This document shows, piece by piece, positions 33,595 to 42,796 of a DNA stretch of 57,185 bases. The notes beneath the pieces were generated by a model. The model did no database searches. It worked only from the letters and a program-made list of their open reading frames with translations, and was not told the origin of the DNA. The position numbers were made by a program, and so were the translations under genes. The stretch spans positions 1 to 57,185 of the forward strand of contig CALXMF010000013.1 of NCBI GenBank assembly GCA_944389415.1, given 5' to 3'. Position 1 is the first letter of the stretch, and each line of letters starts with the position of its first letter. The stretch comes from an uncultured Spirochaetota bacterium (GTDB lineage Bacteria > Spirochaetota > Spirochaetia > Treponematales > Treponemataceae).

Positions 33595-35664
33595 TTATCG
33601 GTTGTTTTGCTGTTGTCTATTGAAATTTGTGATAGAATCCTGTTGGGACTCAAGACTATTTAAAGTTGCTTCCATTTGTCCATATTTTTGTTTTAATTGT
33701 GCTTCTTTATCTGCAAGTTGTGTTTCCAATTTTTTGATCGTATTTTTGCTCGTTTCTATTTTTCTATCAAGACTTGCTGTTTTTGTTGAGAGTATGCCAT
33801 TGCTTTGAACATAGGCCTGAAGGCGTTGATCAGCAAGATATGCAACACCTGTATCTATGATAAGATCTCCGTCGCTGTCAAATCCAAATACATTTTTTAT
33901 ATCTGGCATATTACTTTTTAATGCTGCATCAAGTTTTTTTTCATCTATTTCAAGATATCCACGAAGTTGACTTGCCGAATAACCAGAAAATGTGCCTGCT
34001 TTAGTTGAAATTCCCATCTGTGCAAGTGAAACAATTTCTGCTGTTTCTAGAGAAGGGTAAACATTGGTGATAATTGTCTGTAATGCGCTTTTCCCATTTG
34101 TCAGAGAAAAATCTGATGCAAATAAACCAAGCCTTTCTTCTGCTTCCTCTTTTTCATCATCCTCAAGGTAGGTCAATTCAGAAATTATTTCAGGTGACCT
34201 TTGTGTCAGAATATTTATTTCTCCTAAAAGTTGATTGTAGTATCCAACAAATGAAATAATAGCATCTTTTGCCGTTTCAGTATCAGGGTCTATACTAATT
34301 GTAGCAGGTTTCTCTGTTGCAGAATGTATATGCAGTGTTACATCAGGAACAATATCATCGATATCGTTTGTTGATCTGTTTATCGTGATGCCTTCATATT
34401 TAATTTTAGCATCAGCTGCTAAGCTAACGGCATTTACTGGTTCGAATCCCAACGCTTGTTGAGGGTTCGAAGCTGTAATGGGGGATATAGAAATTTCTCT
34501 GCCTGTATTCGCATTACGAATTGTTATACCTGTGATATCTGGGTAATCAGCAATATTTAAAACGATCGTTTTGAATCCACTCGCATCTGTTTGATAATTT
34601 GTTATGTCAATTGGCTCTTCGGTACCATCTGTATTTTTAACCCAAATATATGCATCAGATGATATAGGTAAAATTTGCTGTTGTTGATTATTGTTGTGTA
34701 ATGGAAGAGCAGCATCTGAGAGTTCGTTTGTTATAGTAATGCCCTGATATTCAATTTGTCCAGCCGACGGAAACACAGGTGTAGTCTGCATTAATTGTTT
34801 ATTAATTTCATTTGTAATATCTTCAGTATCATGCTGCGAAAAAGTAAAAGACAGCTGCTGTTGTGGGTCACTGCTTATATTTGTTGGTACTGGAATCGTA
34901 AAACTACTTCGAGGTGGAATTATTAAACCATTTTGTGAAAAAGAAATAGATGCTTTATTTAATGCCGGCATACCTGTTTGTTCTGTGGGAACTGGTGTTG
35001 CGTCTATTAATTCCTGCTCAGTATTCCCGAAAACGATTTCTTTTGGTTGTACCTTCTGTAGCATTCCAATATCTATTGCGAATTGCTTTGCTGTGTCTCC
35101 AAAAATAATCTTATTCTCTGCGCCTGTTTTGAGCGATTCCAACATCAATGCCTGTGTATCACTAGAAATTCCAATGAGACTTGCTTTTACAAGTCCGTTT
35201 GATCTCTTATTTAATGCTTCAGCAAAATCCTGAATATTCCCGCCTTTCCAGTTTACAGTAGCAGTTTTATCTCCCACTGTGAATTCATAAGTACCGGCAG
35301 GCACTTTCAAGGTTTTATCAAGTGAATGAGAAAGAAATCTGTCCGCTGATGCAGGTTGAAGTACTTCAACCTGAAAAGTCTGTAAAGCTGCATTTCGTCC
35401 AGGCTCTGCTGTAATGGCATCCTGTTGTGTTGATGAGGATAACTTATTGCTGAAAGGATTATCAAATGAATATAAATTTCTGCACGTTTCACGCAGAGTT
35501 GTCATTTTCTGATTGAGACCGCGCCATGCATTTTGCTGAAATTCATAACCTTCAAGCGCCTTTTGCTCACGTTCTAACGGTAGACGCTCAATTTTCATGA
35601 GATTTGCAACTATATCATTTGTTTTATATTTATCGCTGACTCCAGGTATATTTATATCGGCCAT
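33595..35664 (-). CDS. fliD: FliD filament cap protein
   Basis: The 689-residue protein begins with the FliD N-terminal pattern (MADINIPGVSDKYKTNDIVA, LEREQKALEGYEFQQNAW) and ends with the C-terminal coiled coil (LDRKIETSKNTIKKLETQLADKEAQLKQKYGQMEA across 630-670) that inserts into the filament tip. It caps the periplasmic flagellar filament and guides flagellin folding. It is a little longer than many FliD proteins, with an extended middle domain. It follows the FlaG-like gene by 22 bp and shares its orientation with both flaB genes. Confidence 0.94.
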   Translation of the reverse strand: MADINIPGVSDKYKTNDIVANLMKIERLPLEREQKALEGYEFQQNAWRGLNQKMTTLRETCRNLYSFDNPFSNKLSSSTQQDAITAEPGRNAALQTFQVEVLQPASADRFLSHSLDKTLKVPAGTYEFTVGDKTATVNWKGGNIQDFAEALNKRSNGLVKASLIGISSDTQALMLESLKTGAENKIIFGDTAKQFAIDIGMLQKVQPKEIVFGNTEQELIDATPVPTEQTGMPALNKASISFSQNGLIIPPRSSFTIPVPTNISSDPQQQLSFTFSQHDTEDITNEINKQLMQTTPVFPSAGQIEYQGITITNELSDAALPLHNNNQQQQILPISSDAYIWVKNTDGTEEPIDITNYQTDASGFKTIVLNIADYPDITGITIRNANTGREISISPITASNPQQALGFEPVNAVSLAADAKIKYEGITINRSTNDIDDIVPDVTLHIHSATEKPATISIDPDTETAKDAIISFVGYYNQLLGEINILTQRSPEIISELTYLEDDEKEEAEERLGLFASDFSLTNGKSALQTIITNVYPSLETAEIVSLAQMGISTKAGTFSGYSASQLRGYLEIDEKKLDAALKSNMPDIKNVFGFDSDGDLIIDTGVAYLADQRLQAYVQSNGILSTKTASLDRKIETSKNTIKKLETQLADKEAQLKQKYGQMEATLNSLESQQDSITNFNRQQQNNR

Positions 35665-35686
35665 GGGCTCCTATGTCTGCATACGA

Positions 35687-36058
35687 TTAAACAGTAACAT
35701 CAAAAATAACACCAATGGCTTCTTTGATACTGATCTTTATCTTCTGTATTTCAGCAGACGGAATCTCCTTTATTACTTTATCGGTATAAGGGTCAACTAT
35801 CTTAACGATAATGCTATTCAGCTCTTCACTGACAATAAAACGGAGACTTATATTGAATCTTTCTGAGAGCTGATCTAATTGTTGTTGTAAATGCTTTTTT
35901 GTTTCCTCAGTCTGACGAGAACAGAAATCAATTACTTGTGATGGATCATTGGTGATTAACGGAACAGAAATAATTGTTTGATCATTTTTAATTAGTGAGT
36001 GAGAAGTAAATTGACCATCTTTTGCCAGTTTTTGCTCAACAGTATTTATGATACGCAT
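35687..36058 (-). CDS. flaG: FlaG-like protein
   Basis: The 123-residue protein's C-terminal half has the FlaG pattern (ISLRFIVSEELNSIIVKIVD, PYTDKVIKEIPSAEIQKI). FlaG influences filament length in other bacteria. The N-terminal half is unique and helical (RQTEETKKHLQQQLDQLSERF). A GGAGAAGG ribosome-binding site precedes ATG 36058. It sits between flaB and fliD, downstream of two hairpins after flaB, so its expression may rely on read-through. Confidence 0.87.
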   Translation of the reverse strand: MRIINTVEQKLAKDGQFTSHSLIKNDQTIISVPLITNDPSQVIDFCSRQTEETKKHLQQQLDQLSERFNISLRFIVSEELNSIIVKIVDPYTDKVIKEIPSAEIQKIKISIKEAIGVIFDVTV

Positions 36059-36078
36059 GAGCCTTCTCCTTTAAAAAT

Positions 36079-36108
36079 AACAGGAAGAGGGGCGCACCTC
36101 TTCCTGTT
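36079..36108 (-). terminator. Terminator-like hairpin between flaB and flaG
   Basis: On the - strand AACAGGAAGAGG and CCTCTTCCTGTT form a 12-bp perfect stem with a 6-base loop, followed by ATTTTTA. It probably reduces transcription into flaG-fliD and so makes flagellin the major product. Confidence 0.8.
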
Positions 36109-36119
36109 TTAGGACTCAA

Positions 36120-36155
36120 ACGTTTCAGAAAAATATCCAGTTTTATCTGAAACGT
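36120..36155 (-). other. 3' hairpin just after the flaB stop
   Basis: A 10-bp stem (36120-36129 with 36146-36155; CGTTTCAGA / TCTGAAACG core) with a 16-base loop lies directly after the flaB stop. No T-run follows, so it is more likely a 3' stabilising structure than a terminator; the stronger hairpin at 36079-36108 follows. Confidence 0.55.
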
Positions 36156-36167
36156 ATACTTCTTCAA

Positions 36168-37073
36168 CTAGCGCAGAAGAGCAAGAACTGTCTGTGACTG
36201 TGCATTTGCCTGTGCAAGCATTGCTGTTCCAGACTGTGTGAGAATCTGGTTTTTTGTATACTGTACCATTTCTGATGCCATATCTGTATCGCGAATACGT
36301 GATTCAGCAGCCTGCAGATTCTCTGCAGCGATTGCAATACCTTTGGCAGCTGTTTCAAAACGGTTCTGATATGCGCCAAGATCTGCTCTCTGTCTTGAAA
36401 CAGTGCGCAGAGCATTATCAACAGTCGCAATAGCGATATTTGCACTTTCGGGGGAACCAATAGAAAGACGATCTGAATCGGTTGTAGCAGCAACAGTCTG
36501 ATCGCCTTCTGTACTCTGGACACTGGCAACACCCTGGCCGCCAGTTAACCCAAGAGATGCAGCTGTCATTGTACCAATATATACACGAACATTCTGATCA
36601 ATGTTTGCTCCGACCTGGAGCTGCATGACTTTACCGCTTGCTGAATCTGTTGCAAACGCTCCAGTCAGCATGTTCATACCATTGAACTGTGCTGAGCTTG
36701 CAATGCGATCTACTTCAGCAACTAATTGGGAAACTTCAACTTGAATCTGCATACGATCTTCATCGCTGTAAATACCGTTTGCAGACTGAACAGCAAGTTC
36801 TCGAATGCGCTGCAGAATATCTGTTGTTTCCTGTAAATAACCTTCTGTTGTTTGAATAAAAGAAACACCATTCTGAATATTTCTCTCTGCCTGATTCAGA
36901 CCTCGAATCTGAGAACGCAGCTTTTCTGATACAGCAAGACCGGAGGCATCATCTCCCGCCTTGTTTATACGCATACCAGAGCTGAGTTTTTCTATGTTGC
37001 CCTGAATAGCAGCAGTACTTAAGCCTAATGTACGATTTGCATACATAGAACTCATGTTGTGATTAATAACCAT
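36168..37073 (-). CDS. flaB: FlaB core flagellin (longer copy)
   Basis: The 301-residue flagellin has conserved D0/D1 ends: [54 protein letters not shown] at the N-terminus and [48 protein letters not shown] at the C-terminus. FlaB proteins form the core of the periplasmic filament and are exported by the type III gate. It differs from the other copy by about 15 extra residues in the surface region (about 185-215, Thr/Ser/Asp-rich). Own sigma-28-type promoter at 37333-37359; GGAGGG precedes the ATG. Confidence 0.97.
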   Translation of the reverse strand: MVINHNMSSMYANRTLGLSTAAIQGNIEKLSSGMRINKAGDDASGLAVSEKLRSQIRGLNQAERNIQNGVSFIQTTEGYLQETTDILQRIRELAVQSANGIYSDEDRMQIQVEVSQLVAEVDRIASSAQFNGMNMLTGAFATDSASGKVMQLQVGANIDQNVRVYIGTMTAASLGLTGGQGVASVQSTEGDQTVAATTDSDRLSIGSPESANIAIATVDNALRTVSRQRADLGAYQNRFETAAKGIAIAAENLQAAESRIRDTDMASEMVQYTKNQILTQSGTAMLAQANAQSQTVLALLR

Positions 37074-37332
37074 AATAATAGCCCTCCATGTTCAATACAT
37101 GTGAAGCAATCCCTGCTTCATTATTTCTTTCCGTAATAGCTGATGAATAAATTGTGCGCCCTTAACTCAACAGCTTAACAAAACAGTTACTACATATCTG
37201 CAATAACTATTTATGTTATACGGTGACTTTGAAAAGCATTTAAAGATTTTTGCTTCCCTTGATGGGAGTATAATACCAGTTTGTGAGAAATTTGTAAAGC
37301 GAATTAAGAACTGTTATATGGTTTTTATTATA

Positions 37333-37359
37333 TTATCGGAAAAAAGTTTGCGGAGTTTA
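37333..37359 (-). promoter_or_regulatory. Sigma-28-type promoter for the second flaB
   Basis: On the - strand TAAA (37359-37356), exactly 15 bases, TCCGATAA (37340-37333): one mismatch to the consensus TAAA-N15-GCCGATAA. Transcription would begin near 37326, giving a ~250-nt leader before ATG 37073. The -35 lies in the end of a terminator stem and the -10 begins at the terminator T-run. Confidence 0.75.
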
Positions 37360-37376
37360 GTAAAAACTCCGCAAAC
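37340..37376 (-). terminator. Rho-independent terminator after the first flaB
   Basis: On the - strand GTTTGCGGAGTTT and AAACTCCGCAAAC form a 13-bp perfect stem (37376-37364 and 37358-37346) with a 5-base loop, followed by six T (37345-37340). It ends transcription of the flaB at 37387-38247, 11 bp after its stop. Confidence 0.93.
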
Positions 37377-37386
37377 CTACTTGTTA

Positions 37387-38247
37387 CTATCTGAGCAATG
37401 TCATGACAGTCTGTGACTGAGTGTTTGCCTGTGCAAGCATTGCAGTACCGGCCTGAAGCAGAATCTGGTTCTTTGTATATTCAACCATCTGCTTTGCCAT
37501 ATCTGTATCACGAATACGTGATTCAGAGGCCTGTGTATTTTCTGCGGCGATGTCAATGCCTTTTACAGCATATTCAAGACGATTTTGATATGCGCCGAGA
37601 TCTGCACGTTGCTTGTTGATCACTTTCAGAGCTTCATCAATTGTTCCGATAGTTCTGTTGGCATCTTCCGGTGTTGACAACTGTATAATGCTTTCTGAAG
37701 CAGCGTCGCGCAGACCGAGTGCACTTGCAGTCATGGTGCCGATATAGACAGCCATGCGCTGATCTATATTAGCTCCGATATGAAGCCACATGGATGCAGT
37801 AGGCGCATTACCATCTTCGACTCGTGCAAACCGGCCAGTCAGCATATTCATACCATTGAACTGTGCTGAACTTGCAATACGATCTACTTCAGCGACCAAC
37901 TGAGATACTTCCACTTGAATCTGCATACGGTCTTCATCAGTATAAATACCATTTGATGCCTGAACAGCAAGTTCCCGAATGCGCTGAATAATATCTGTCG
38001 TTTCCTGCAGATATCCTTCTGTTGTCTGAATAAAGCTAATGCCATTTGAAGCATTCATAGAAGCCTGATTCAGACCACGGATCTGACTGCGCATTTTTTC
38101 AGAAACTGCAAGTCCTGATGCATCATCTCCCGCCCGGTTAATCTTCATACCAGATGAAAGTTTTTCCATATCCTTCTGCAGACTTGAGTTAGTTACCCCA
38201 ATCTGGCGGTTGGAATACAGTGCTGACATGTTGTGGTTGATGACCAT
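37387..38247 (-). CDS. flaB: FlaB core flagellin (standard-length copy)
   Basis: The 286-residue flagellin has the same conserved ends as its neighbour ([72 protein letters not shown]), matching the length of treponemal FlaB1-3 (about 286). It forms the filament core. The frame is open to 38280, but GGAGGAAG and the universal MVINHNMS place the start at 38247. It has its own sigma-28-type promoter, a structured leader and a dedicated terminator, marking a strongly expressed gene. Confidence 0.97.
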   Translation of the reverse strand: MVINHNMSALYSNRQIGVTNSSLQKDMEKLSSGMKINRAGDDASGLAVSEKMRSQIRGLNQASMNASNGISFIQTTEGYLQETTDIIQRIRELAVQASNGIYTDEDRMQIQVEVSQLVAEVDRIASSAQFNGMNMLTGRFARVEDGNAPTASMWLHIGANIDQRMAVYIGTMTASALGLRDAASESIIQLSTPEDANRTIGTIDEALKVINKQRADLGAYQNRLEYAVKGIDIAAENTQASESRIRDTDMAKQMVEYTKNQILLQAGTAMLAQANTQSQTVMTLLR

Positions 38248-38399
38248 AGTCTTCCTCCATGGAATATATTCGGATAGCATCCGTGCTGTCCGTTTGTAAG
38301 TTAAACACTAATATACAAGGCTCCATCAGTACATAACTTACGAGGGATTGCTACTTATCAGACTTTCTTCTACGAAGCTGATCTGATAACAGCTCTCCT
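38248..38399 (-). promoter_or_regulatory. Structured 5' leader of flaB
   Basis: The predicted ~150-nt leader has two stems. The first is at its 5' end: TTATCAGA (38355-38362) with TCTGATAA (38382-38389), and an inner CTTC/GAAG. The second is GTAAGTTA (38296-38303) with TAACTTAC (38334-38341). A 5' stem-loop often stabilises abundant mRNAs. The GGAGGAAG before ATG 38247 is unpaired by these stems. Confidence 0.5.
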
Positions 38400-38405
38400 T
38401 CTTAA

Positions 38406-38432
38406 TAATCGGCGAATTTAGGTAAAAACTTA
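38406..38432 (-). promoter_or_regulatory. Sigma-28-type promoter for the first flaB
   Basis: On the - strand TAAG (38432-38429), exactly 15 bases, GCCGATTA (38413-38406): one mismatch in each box against TAAA-N15-GCCGATAA. Transcription would begin near 38399. This agrees with sigma-28 control of flagellin genes. Confidence 0.7.
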
Positions 38433-38463
38433 AGATTTTAGTAATGAAAATACTTTTATTACC

Positions 38464-41400
38464 TTAATGACGATCTTTTTTGTATATAGAAAGTAGGGCT
38501 TGATTATCTGATTTATTGTGTTTCTTATTCTTTATTCTTTTTTTCTTTTTTGAAAACGGAATAGATATAATTTCTTCCAGAAATGTGTCCGTCGTAGTTT
38601 CACAGGAAAATATGTTTTCAGATTCAGATATTTTGTCTTGTTGATGATCATGATTGATCTTGGGTTCTGTTATTTTTGAAGAATCCATATCTGTTGTGGA
38701 GAGTTCTGCTTTCTTTCGCGCCTCTTTTTCATCAAGAACAGCGAGTTGATTGCTGAGTGAATTAGGGTTATAGAAATTGTTTTCTCGACGGCGATTCAAT
38801 AATGTATAAAGTATTGGTGAGATAAAAAGAGTCATAAAAGCCCCTGACAGTAAGCCGCCCAAGATTGTCAGACAGATTGGCTGCATGGATTCAGCCCCCT
38901 CTCCAGGAAATAAAGCCATAGGAACCATTCCGAGTACAGTGGTAAGTGTACTCATTAGAATAGGACGAAGTCTGTTACGCCCAGCAAGGATACATGCTTT
39001 GAATACAGGGATTTTTTCTTTTACCAGCTGATTAGTAAAATCAACCAGAACAATTCCATTATTAACTACGATGCCTGCAAGGGCAACAATACCGACATAT
39101 GAATATAAAGTTACTGTCTGATCTGTAAGAAGATATGCTGCGGTGACACCGATGAAGAGTAGTGGAATTGAAAAAAATATAATCAGAGGATCAATGAGTG
39201 ATTCAAATTGAGCTGCCATGACAGCGAAAACCAAAAATATTGCTAATGCGATAACAATACGCAGTGCCTTCATGAATTTTTCAATATCCTGTGCGTCACC
39301 ACTATATGATAATTCAACTGTATCAGGAATTACTATGTTATCGGATATAATTTGTTCAATCTGAGTTTGTACTTCTGTGGCAACGGCTCCTGCCTGAAGA
39401 CGGGCAGTGATGCGGCTTATTCGTTCACCATCTTCACGTTGTATTCGTTGTGGTGCAGTCGTCTCAATATATGAGATAAAATTATCTAGTGTCATAAGGC
39501 CGTTTGTTGCTGATACAGTCAGCGCACCAATATCAGTTGGACTGAGCATATCAGTTTCTTTTAAAGAAACAATAATGTCTATATCTTCACCATTTGCATG
39601 AAATGTCGTTGCTGTTGATCCGCTAACCGCAGTTTTCATTACATTTGTAATATCTTTTACGCTTACACCTGCTGCAGCTGCTGCAGATGTGTTAACCGTT
39701 ATCTGAAATCGGGGATTACCATTTTCAAGATCCGTAGTTACTTCTGTTATTTCTGGAACTTTTTCTTTTAAGAGGGCAATGATTTCATCTGCTGTTGCCT
39801 TTGTCGCTTCATTATCGTTAGAAATGAGCCTGATTGTCATTGCACTGGAACTGCCTCCTGGTCCACGGTTCCCGCTGAATGTAATAGTAACATCACTCCA
39901 CATATCCAGATATGGCTGTAATTTTGATTTGATTTCTGTAGCGCTTATTTTCTGTTGGGATAGATCAGGAAGGTTTATTTGTATGGACCCAGTATTTGAA
40001 CTTCCTGTATCGAGCACTATTGTTTCATACGCATCACCTATTTCCGACAAAATAATTTCCTGAAAATCAAAGAGATACTGCGATACAACATCATTGTTTG
40101 TTCCAGTCGGCATTTGAAGAGATAAATTTACCTGATCATCAGCATTGGATGAAGGCGCAATATTCATTCCCATCGAAAGAAAAATCTGTATTGATACAAT
40201 GCACATTACAATAACGAGCATCAAAACGATAAAACGGTTGTGCAGACAAAAGTGCAGTACTCCTGCATATCCATATTCTATGAAATCGATTAAACGGACA
40301 ATCTGATTATCTATCCATTTAAGCATTTTATTATGTAATGGTTTTTGTGTTCGGGTATTTATTGGAAGAATACTGCCGCATAATGCCGGAACTAATGTAA
40401 CAGCTACGACTAAAGAGGCGGAAAGAGAAACACAAATAGTAATGACCATTTCTTTGAACATCTGACCATATGACTCTAATTCTGCTTGATAAATGAGTAT
40501 TGGGATAAATACACATAATGTTGTGAGAGTAGATGCGACAATTGCATTAAGCATATTGCGGCTCCCTAGAATTGCCGCAATGGCAGATGGTTCTCCTTTT
40601 TCTCGTCTGAGTGTGATATTTTCAAGGATAACAATAGACGAATCAACCATCATTCCCATACCAAGGATCAGACCGGACATTGTCATCATATTGATTGTTA
40701 AATCCATCATCGCCATGACCATCAGTGTGAGCAGAATGGAAATGGGCATAGACAAACCGATAATCAGTGCGCTTCTTATACCACGCAAAAAGAAAAAAAT
40801 AACCAACATTGCAAGTACTGCACCTTCAATTCCAGAGGAGTATACTTGATTCATTGTGGAATTTATTAGAGTAGCATCATCACTTAAAATTCTGACGGAG
40901 ATACCTTTAGGAAGCCGAGCATTAATTTCTGGTAGTATTTCATGAATTCCTCGGGATATCGCAGACGCATTAGAACCTGATTCATTGGATACACTAATAT
41001 ATAGTGCTGGTACACCATTTATGTATACATCTCGTCCGTTATCATCATAATTTTCGTATACATCAGCAATATCATCAATAGTAATTGCAGCACCTGATTT
41101 TAATGCTACAACAGTTTGCCGGATATCATCTAAATTACTATAGTATTCACTGGTAACGATTTCGTAATCGATTCCCTGTTGTGTCATTGTTCCGCTGGAT
41201 GTTTGGATATTCCGGGCTGATAATGCTGCGGTTATCTGCGGAATAGTCAGTCCATATGCTTCAAGCCGGTTTCTCTGAAGATCAATACGAATTTCTTTTG
41301 TACGGCCTCCCATAACATCTGTTGCAGCTACTCCCTCAACTCGTTCAAGAAGTGGTTGGATAATATCTTCTGCAAGATTTTTTAATTCATAAAGAGGCAG

Positions 41401-41838
41401 ATCTCCATCAATAACAAGACGCATAATAGCGCGTGAATCTGAATCGAATTTTCGTATTGATGGGGTACCACAGTTATCAGGCAATGAATTGGAAATATTG
41501 GCCAATGCTGATGTGACATCGTTGAATGCTTCATCCATATCTTGATCATATCCAAACTCCAGAAAGACACTGCTTCGACCAGATCTTGATGTGGAAGTAA
41601 TTTTTTGGACTCCTTTTACACGGGTTAGGCGATTTACAATCACATCAGTAACATTCTGATCTATTTCTTCTGGTCCAACATCAGTATATGTTGTATTAAC
41701 AGAAAGGAAGGGATATGTTGTTGATGGGAATAAAGCGATACCAAGTCGTGGAATATATACACAGGCAATGACACAAAGTAACAGGAATACCATTGTCATG
41801 GCCACTGGTCGTCTGACAGATAATTCGGAAATATTCAT
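38464..41838 (-). CDS. RND efflux transporter, inner-membrane pump (HAE1/AcrB-like)
   Basis: The 1124-residue protein has the RND plan: TM1 (VRRPVAMTMVFLLLCVIACVY), a first periplasmic loop, TM2-6, TM7, a second loop and TM8-12 (FLVFAVMAAQFESLIDPLIIFFSIPLL, GIVVNNGIVLVDFTNQL, LSGAFMTLFISPILYTLL). TM4 reads MGMMVDSSIVILEN, keeping the first of the two proton-relay aspartates of AcrB and having Ser at the second. A ~100-residue cytoplasmic tail, ending in a Lys-rich SKKKKRIKNKKHNK stretch, is unusual. The frame is open to 41895, but GGGGC before ATG 41838 (MNISELSVRRP) gives the family N-terminus. Last gene of the - strand pump operon. Confidence 0.95.
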   Translation of the reverse strand: MNISELSVRRPVAMTMVFLLLCVIACVYIPRLGIALFPSTTYPFLSVNTTYTDVGPEEIDQNVTDVIVNRLTRVKGVQKITSTSRSGRSSVFLEFGYDQDMDEAFNDVTSALANISNSLPDNCGTPSIRKFDSDSRAIMRLVIDGDLPLYELKNLAEDIIQPLLERVEGVAATDVMGGRTKEIRIDLQRNRLEAYGLTIPQITAALSARNIQTSSGTMTQQGIDYEIVTSEYYSNLDDIRQTVVALKSGAAITIDDIADVYENYDDNGRDVYINGVPALYISVSNESGSNASAISRGIHEILPEINARLPKGISVRILSDDATLINSTMNQVYSSGIEGAVLAMLVIFFFLRGIRSALIIGLSMPISILLTLMVMAMMDLTINMMTMSGLILGMGMMVDSSIVILENITLRREKGEPSAIAAILGSRNMLNAIVASTLTTLCVFIPILIYQAELESYGQMFKEMVITICVSLSASLVVAVTLVPALCGSILPINTRTQKPLHNKMLKWIDNQIVRLIDFIEYGYAGVLHFCLHNRFIVLMLVIVMCIVSIQIFLSMGMNIAPSSNADDQVNLSLQMPTGTNNDVVSQYLFDFQEIILSEIGDAYETIVLDTGSSNTGSIQINLPDLSQQKISATEIKSKLQPYLDMWSDVTITFSGNRGPGGSSSAMTIRLISNDNEATKATADEIIALLKEKVPEITEVTTDLENGNPRFQITVNTSAAAAAGVSVKDITNVMKTAVSGSTATTFHANGEDIDIIVSLKETDMLSPTDIGALTVSATNGLMTLDNFISYIETTAPQRIQREDGERISRITARLQAGAVATEVQTQIEQIISDNIVIPDTVELSYSGDAQDIEKFMKALRIVIALAIFLVFAVMAAQFESLIDPLIIFFSIPLLFIGVTAAYLLTDQTVTLYSYVGIVALAGIVVNNGIVLVDFTNQLVKEKIPVFKACILAGRNRLRPILMSTLTTVLGMVPMALFPGEGAESMQPICLTILGGLLSGAFMTLFISPILYTLLNRRRENNFYNPNSLSNQLAVLDEKEARKKAELSTTDMDSSKITEPKINHDHQQDKISESENIFSCETTTDTFLEEIISIPFSKKKKRIKNKKHNKSDNQALLSIYKKDRH

Positions 41839-41851
41839 AAAATGCCCCTTA

Positions 41852-42796
41852 TTATATTGCAGATATTGTTTCTGCAATACGTACGGGAGCACCATCCGTG
41901 ACAGAACCGGCTGTTATAACAATATCACCAATATTGATTCCGCTGGTGATCTGGATATGGGTATCGTTTTGCAATCCTATCGTAACAGGAACTCGAACCG
42001 CGGTATTATCTTCTGTAACACAAAATACGGTGTATCCATCATTAAATTCCTTTAAAGCTCCTTTTGGAATCACCAGAGTATTATTTTCTTGCTGAATAAT
42101 CAGCTCAACCGAGGCAAACATGCCGGGTTTGAGCATGTTCGTTTGTTTTTTGGGAGTCAATGTTACATCAAGGGTTCTGCTTGTTTTATCTACGACAGGA
42201 CTTATGGAGGTGACCGTCGCTTCTGTTATTTTATCCGGTTCGGATACAGTACTTATAAATGCGCTTAGTCCCTGTTTGAGGTATGAACTATATTTTTCAG
42301 ATACATTTACATGTATTTCAAGATTTGTAAGAGAACCAACGGTTGCAATGCAGGTGTTTATTGTTACGGTGTCGCCTACATTTACTGGATTACTGATAAT
42401 AGTTCCGCCAACAGTAGCCGTTACCGGACTGAGGGCATACGCAGATCCTGGTTTGGAAGGATCGATATAGGCGATAATATCTCCTTTATATACTCTGTTG
42501 CCTTCGTCAATTAAAAGTCGGCTGACAGTTCCGCCTGTGTGCGGATACAAATTAACTTCTGTTTTTGATGCGACTTCACCGTTTAGTTTTATAGTCCTAT
42601 TAATTGCTTGCGGTTGAATTTCAATAGTTGATACAGTAATTGTCTTTGTCTGGACAGCTGGTCTTTGTGTTTTTGAGGAGCCGATATTTTTTTTATCTGT
42701 TACTATGTGTGCAATTCCAATAAATGTGAACAGTCCGATTAATATTATAACAATAATTTTTCCGATTATATCGATTAGATGATCTGTATTTTTCAT
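41852..42796 (-). CDS. RND efflux membrane fusion protein (periplasmic adaptor)
   Basis: The 314-residue protein has an N-terminal membrane anchor (DIIGKIIVIILIGLFTFIGIAH), then a split lipoyl domain (LNGEVASKTEVNLYPHTGGTVSRLLIDEG... and SPVTATVGGTIISNPVNVGDTV), a beta-barrel (VTSISPVVDKTSRTLDVTLTP, LKPGMFASVELII) and a membrane-proximal domain (VIPKGALKEFNDG, GLQNDTHIQITSGINIGDIVITAG). No long alpha-hairpin is seen between the lipoyl halves, so it is a compact adaptor. It bridges the pump at 38464-41838 and the outer-membrane channel. GGGGGAT favours ATG 42796 over 42808; it overlaps the channel gene by 4 bp. Confidence 0.92.
   Translation of the reverse strand: MKNTDHLIDIIGKIIVIILIGLFTFIGIAHIVTDKKNIGSSKTQRPAVQTKTITVSTIEIQPQAINRTIKLNGEVASKTEVNLYPHTGGTVSRLLIDEGNRVYKGDIIAYIDPSKPGSAYALSPVTATVGGTIISNPVNVGDTVTINTCIATVGSLTNLEIHVNVSEKYSSYLKQGLSAFISTVSEPDKITEATVTSISPVVDKTSRTLDVTLTPKKQTNMLKPGMFASVELIIQQENNTLVIPKGALKEFNDGYTVFCVTEDNTAVRVPVTIGLQNDTHIQITSGINIGDIVITAGSVTDGAPVRIAETISAI

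Noticed and set aside
33595-33621. ACCGATAA on the - strand at the end of fliD
   Set aside because: The -35 has only two matches to TAAA; a weak internal promoter cannot be excluded but is not supported.
36164-36532. 122-codon open frame on the same strand inside flaB
   Set aside because: It lies wholly in another frame of a strongly conserved flagellin and has no ribosome-binding site.
37213-37416. 67-codon + strand frame between the flagellin genes
   Set aside because: It crosses the flaB terminator and promoter on the opposite strand and overlaps the flaB 3' end; no family or ribosome-binding site.
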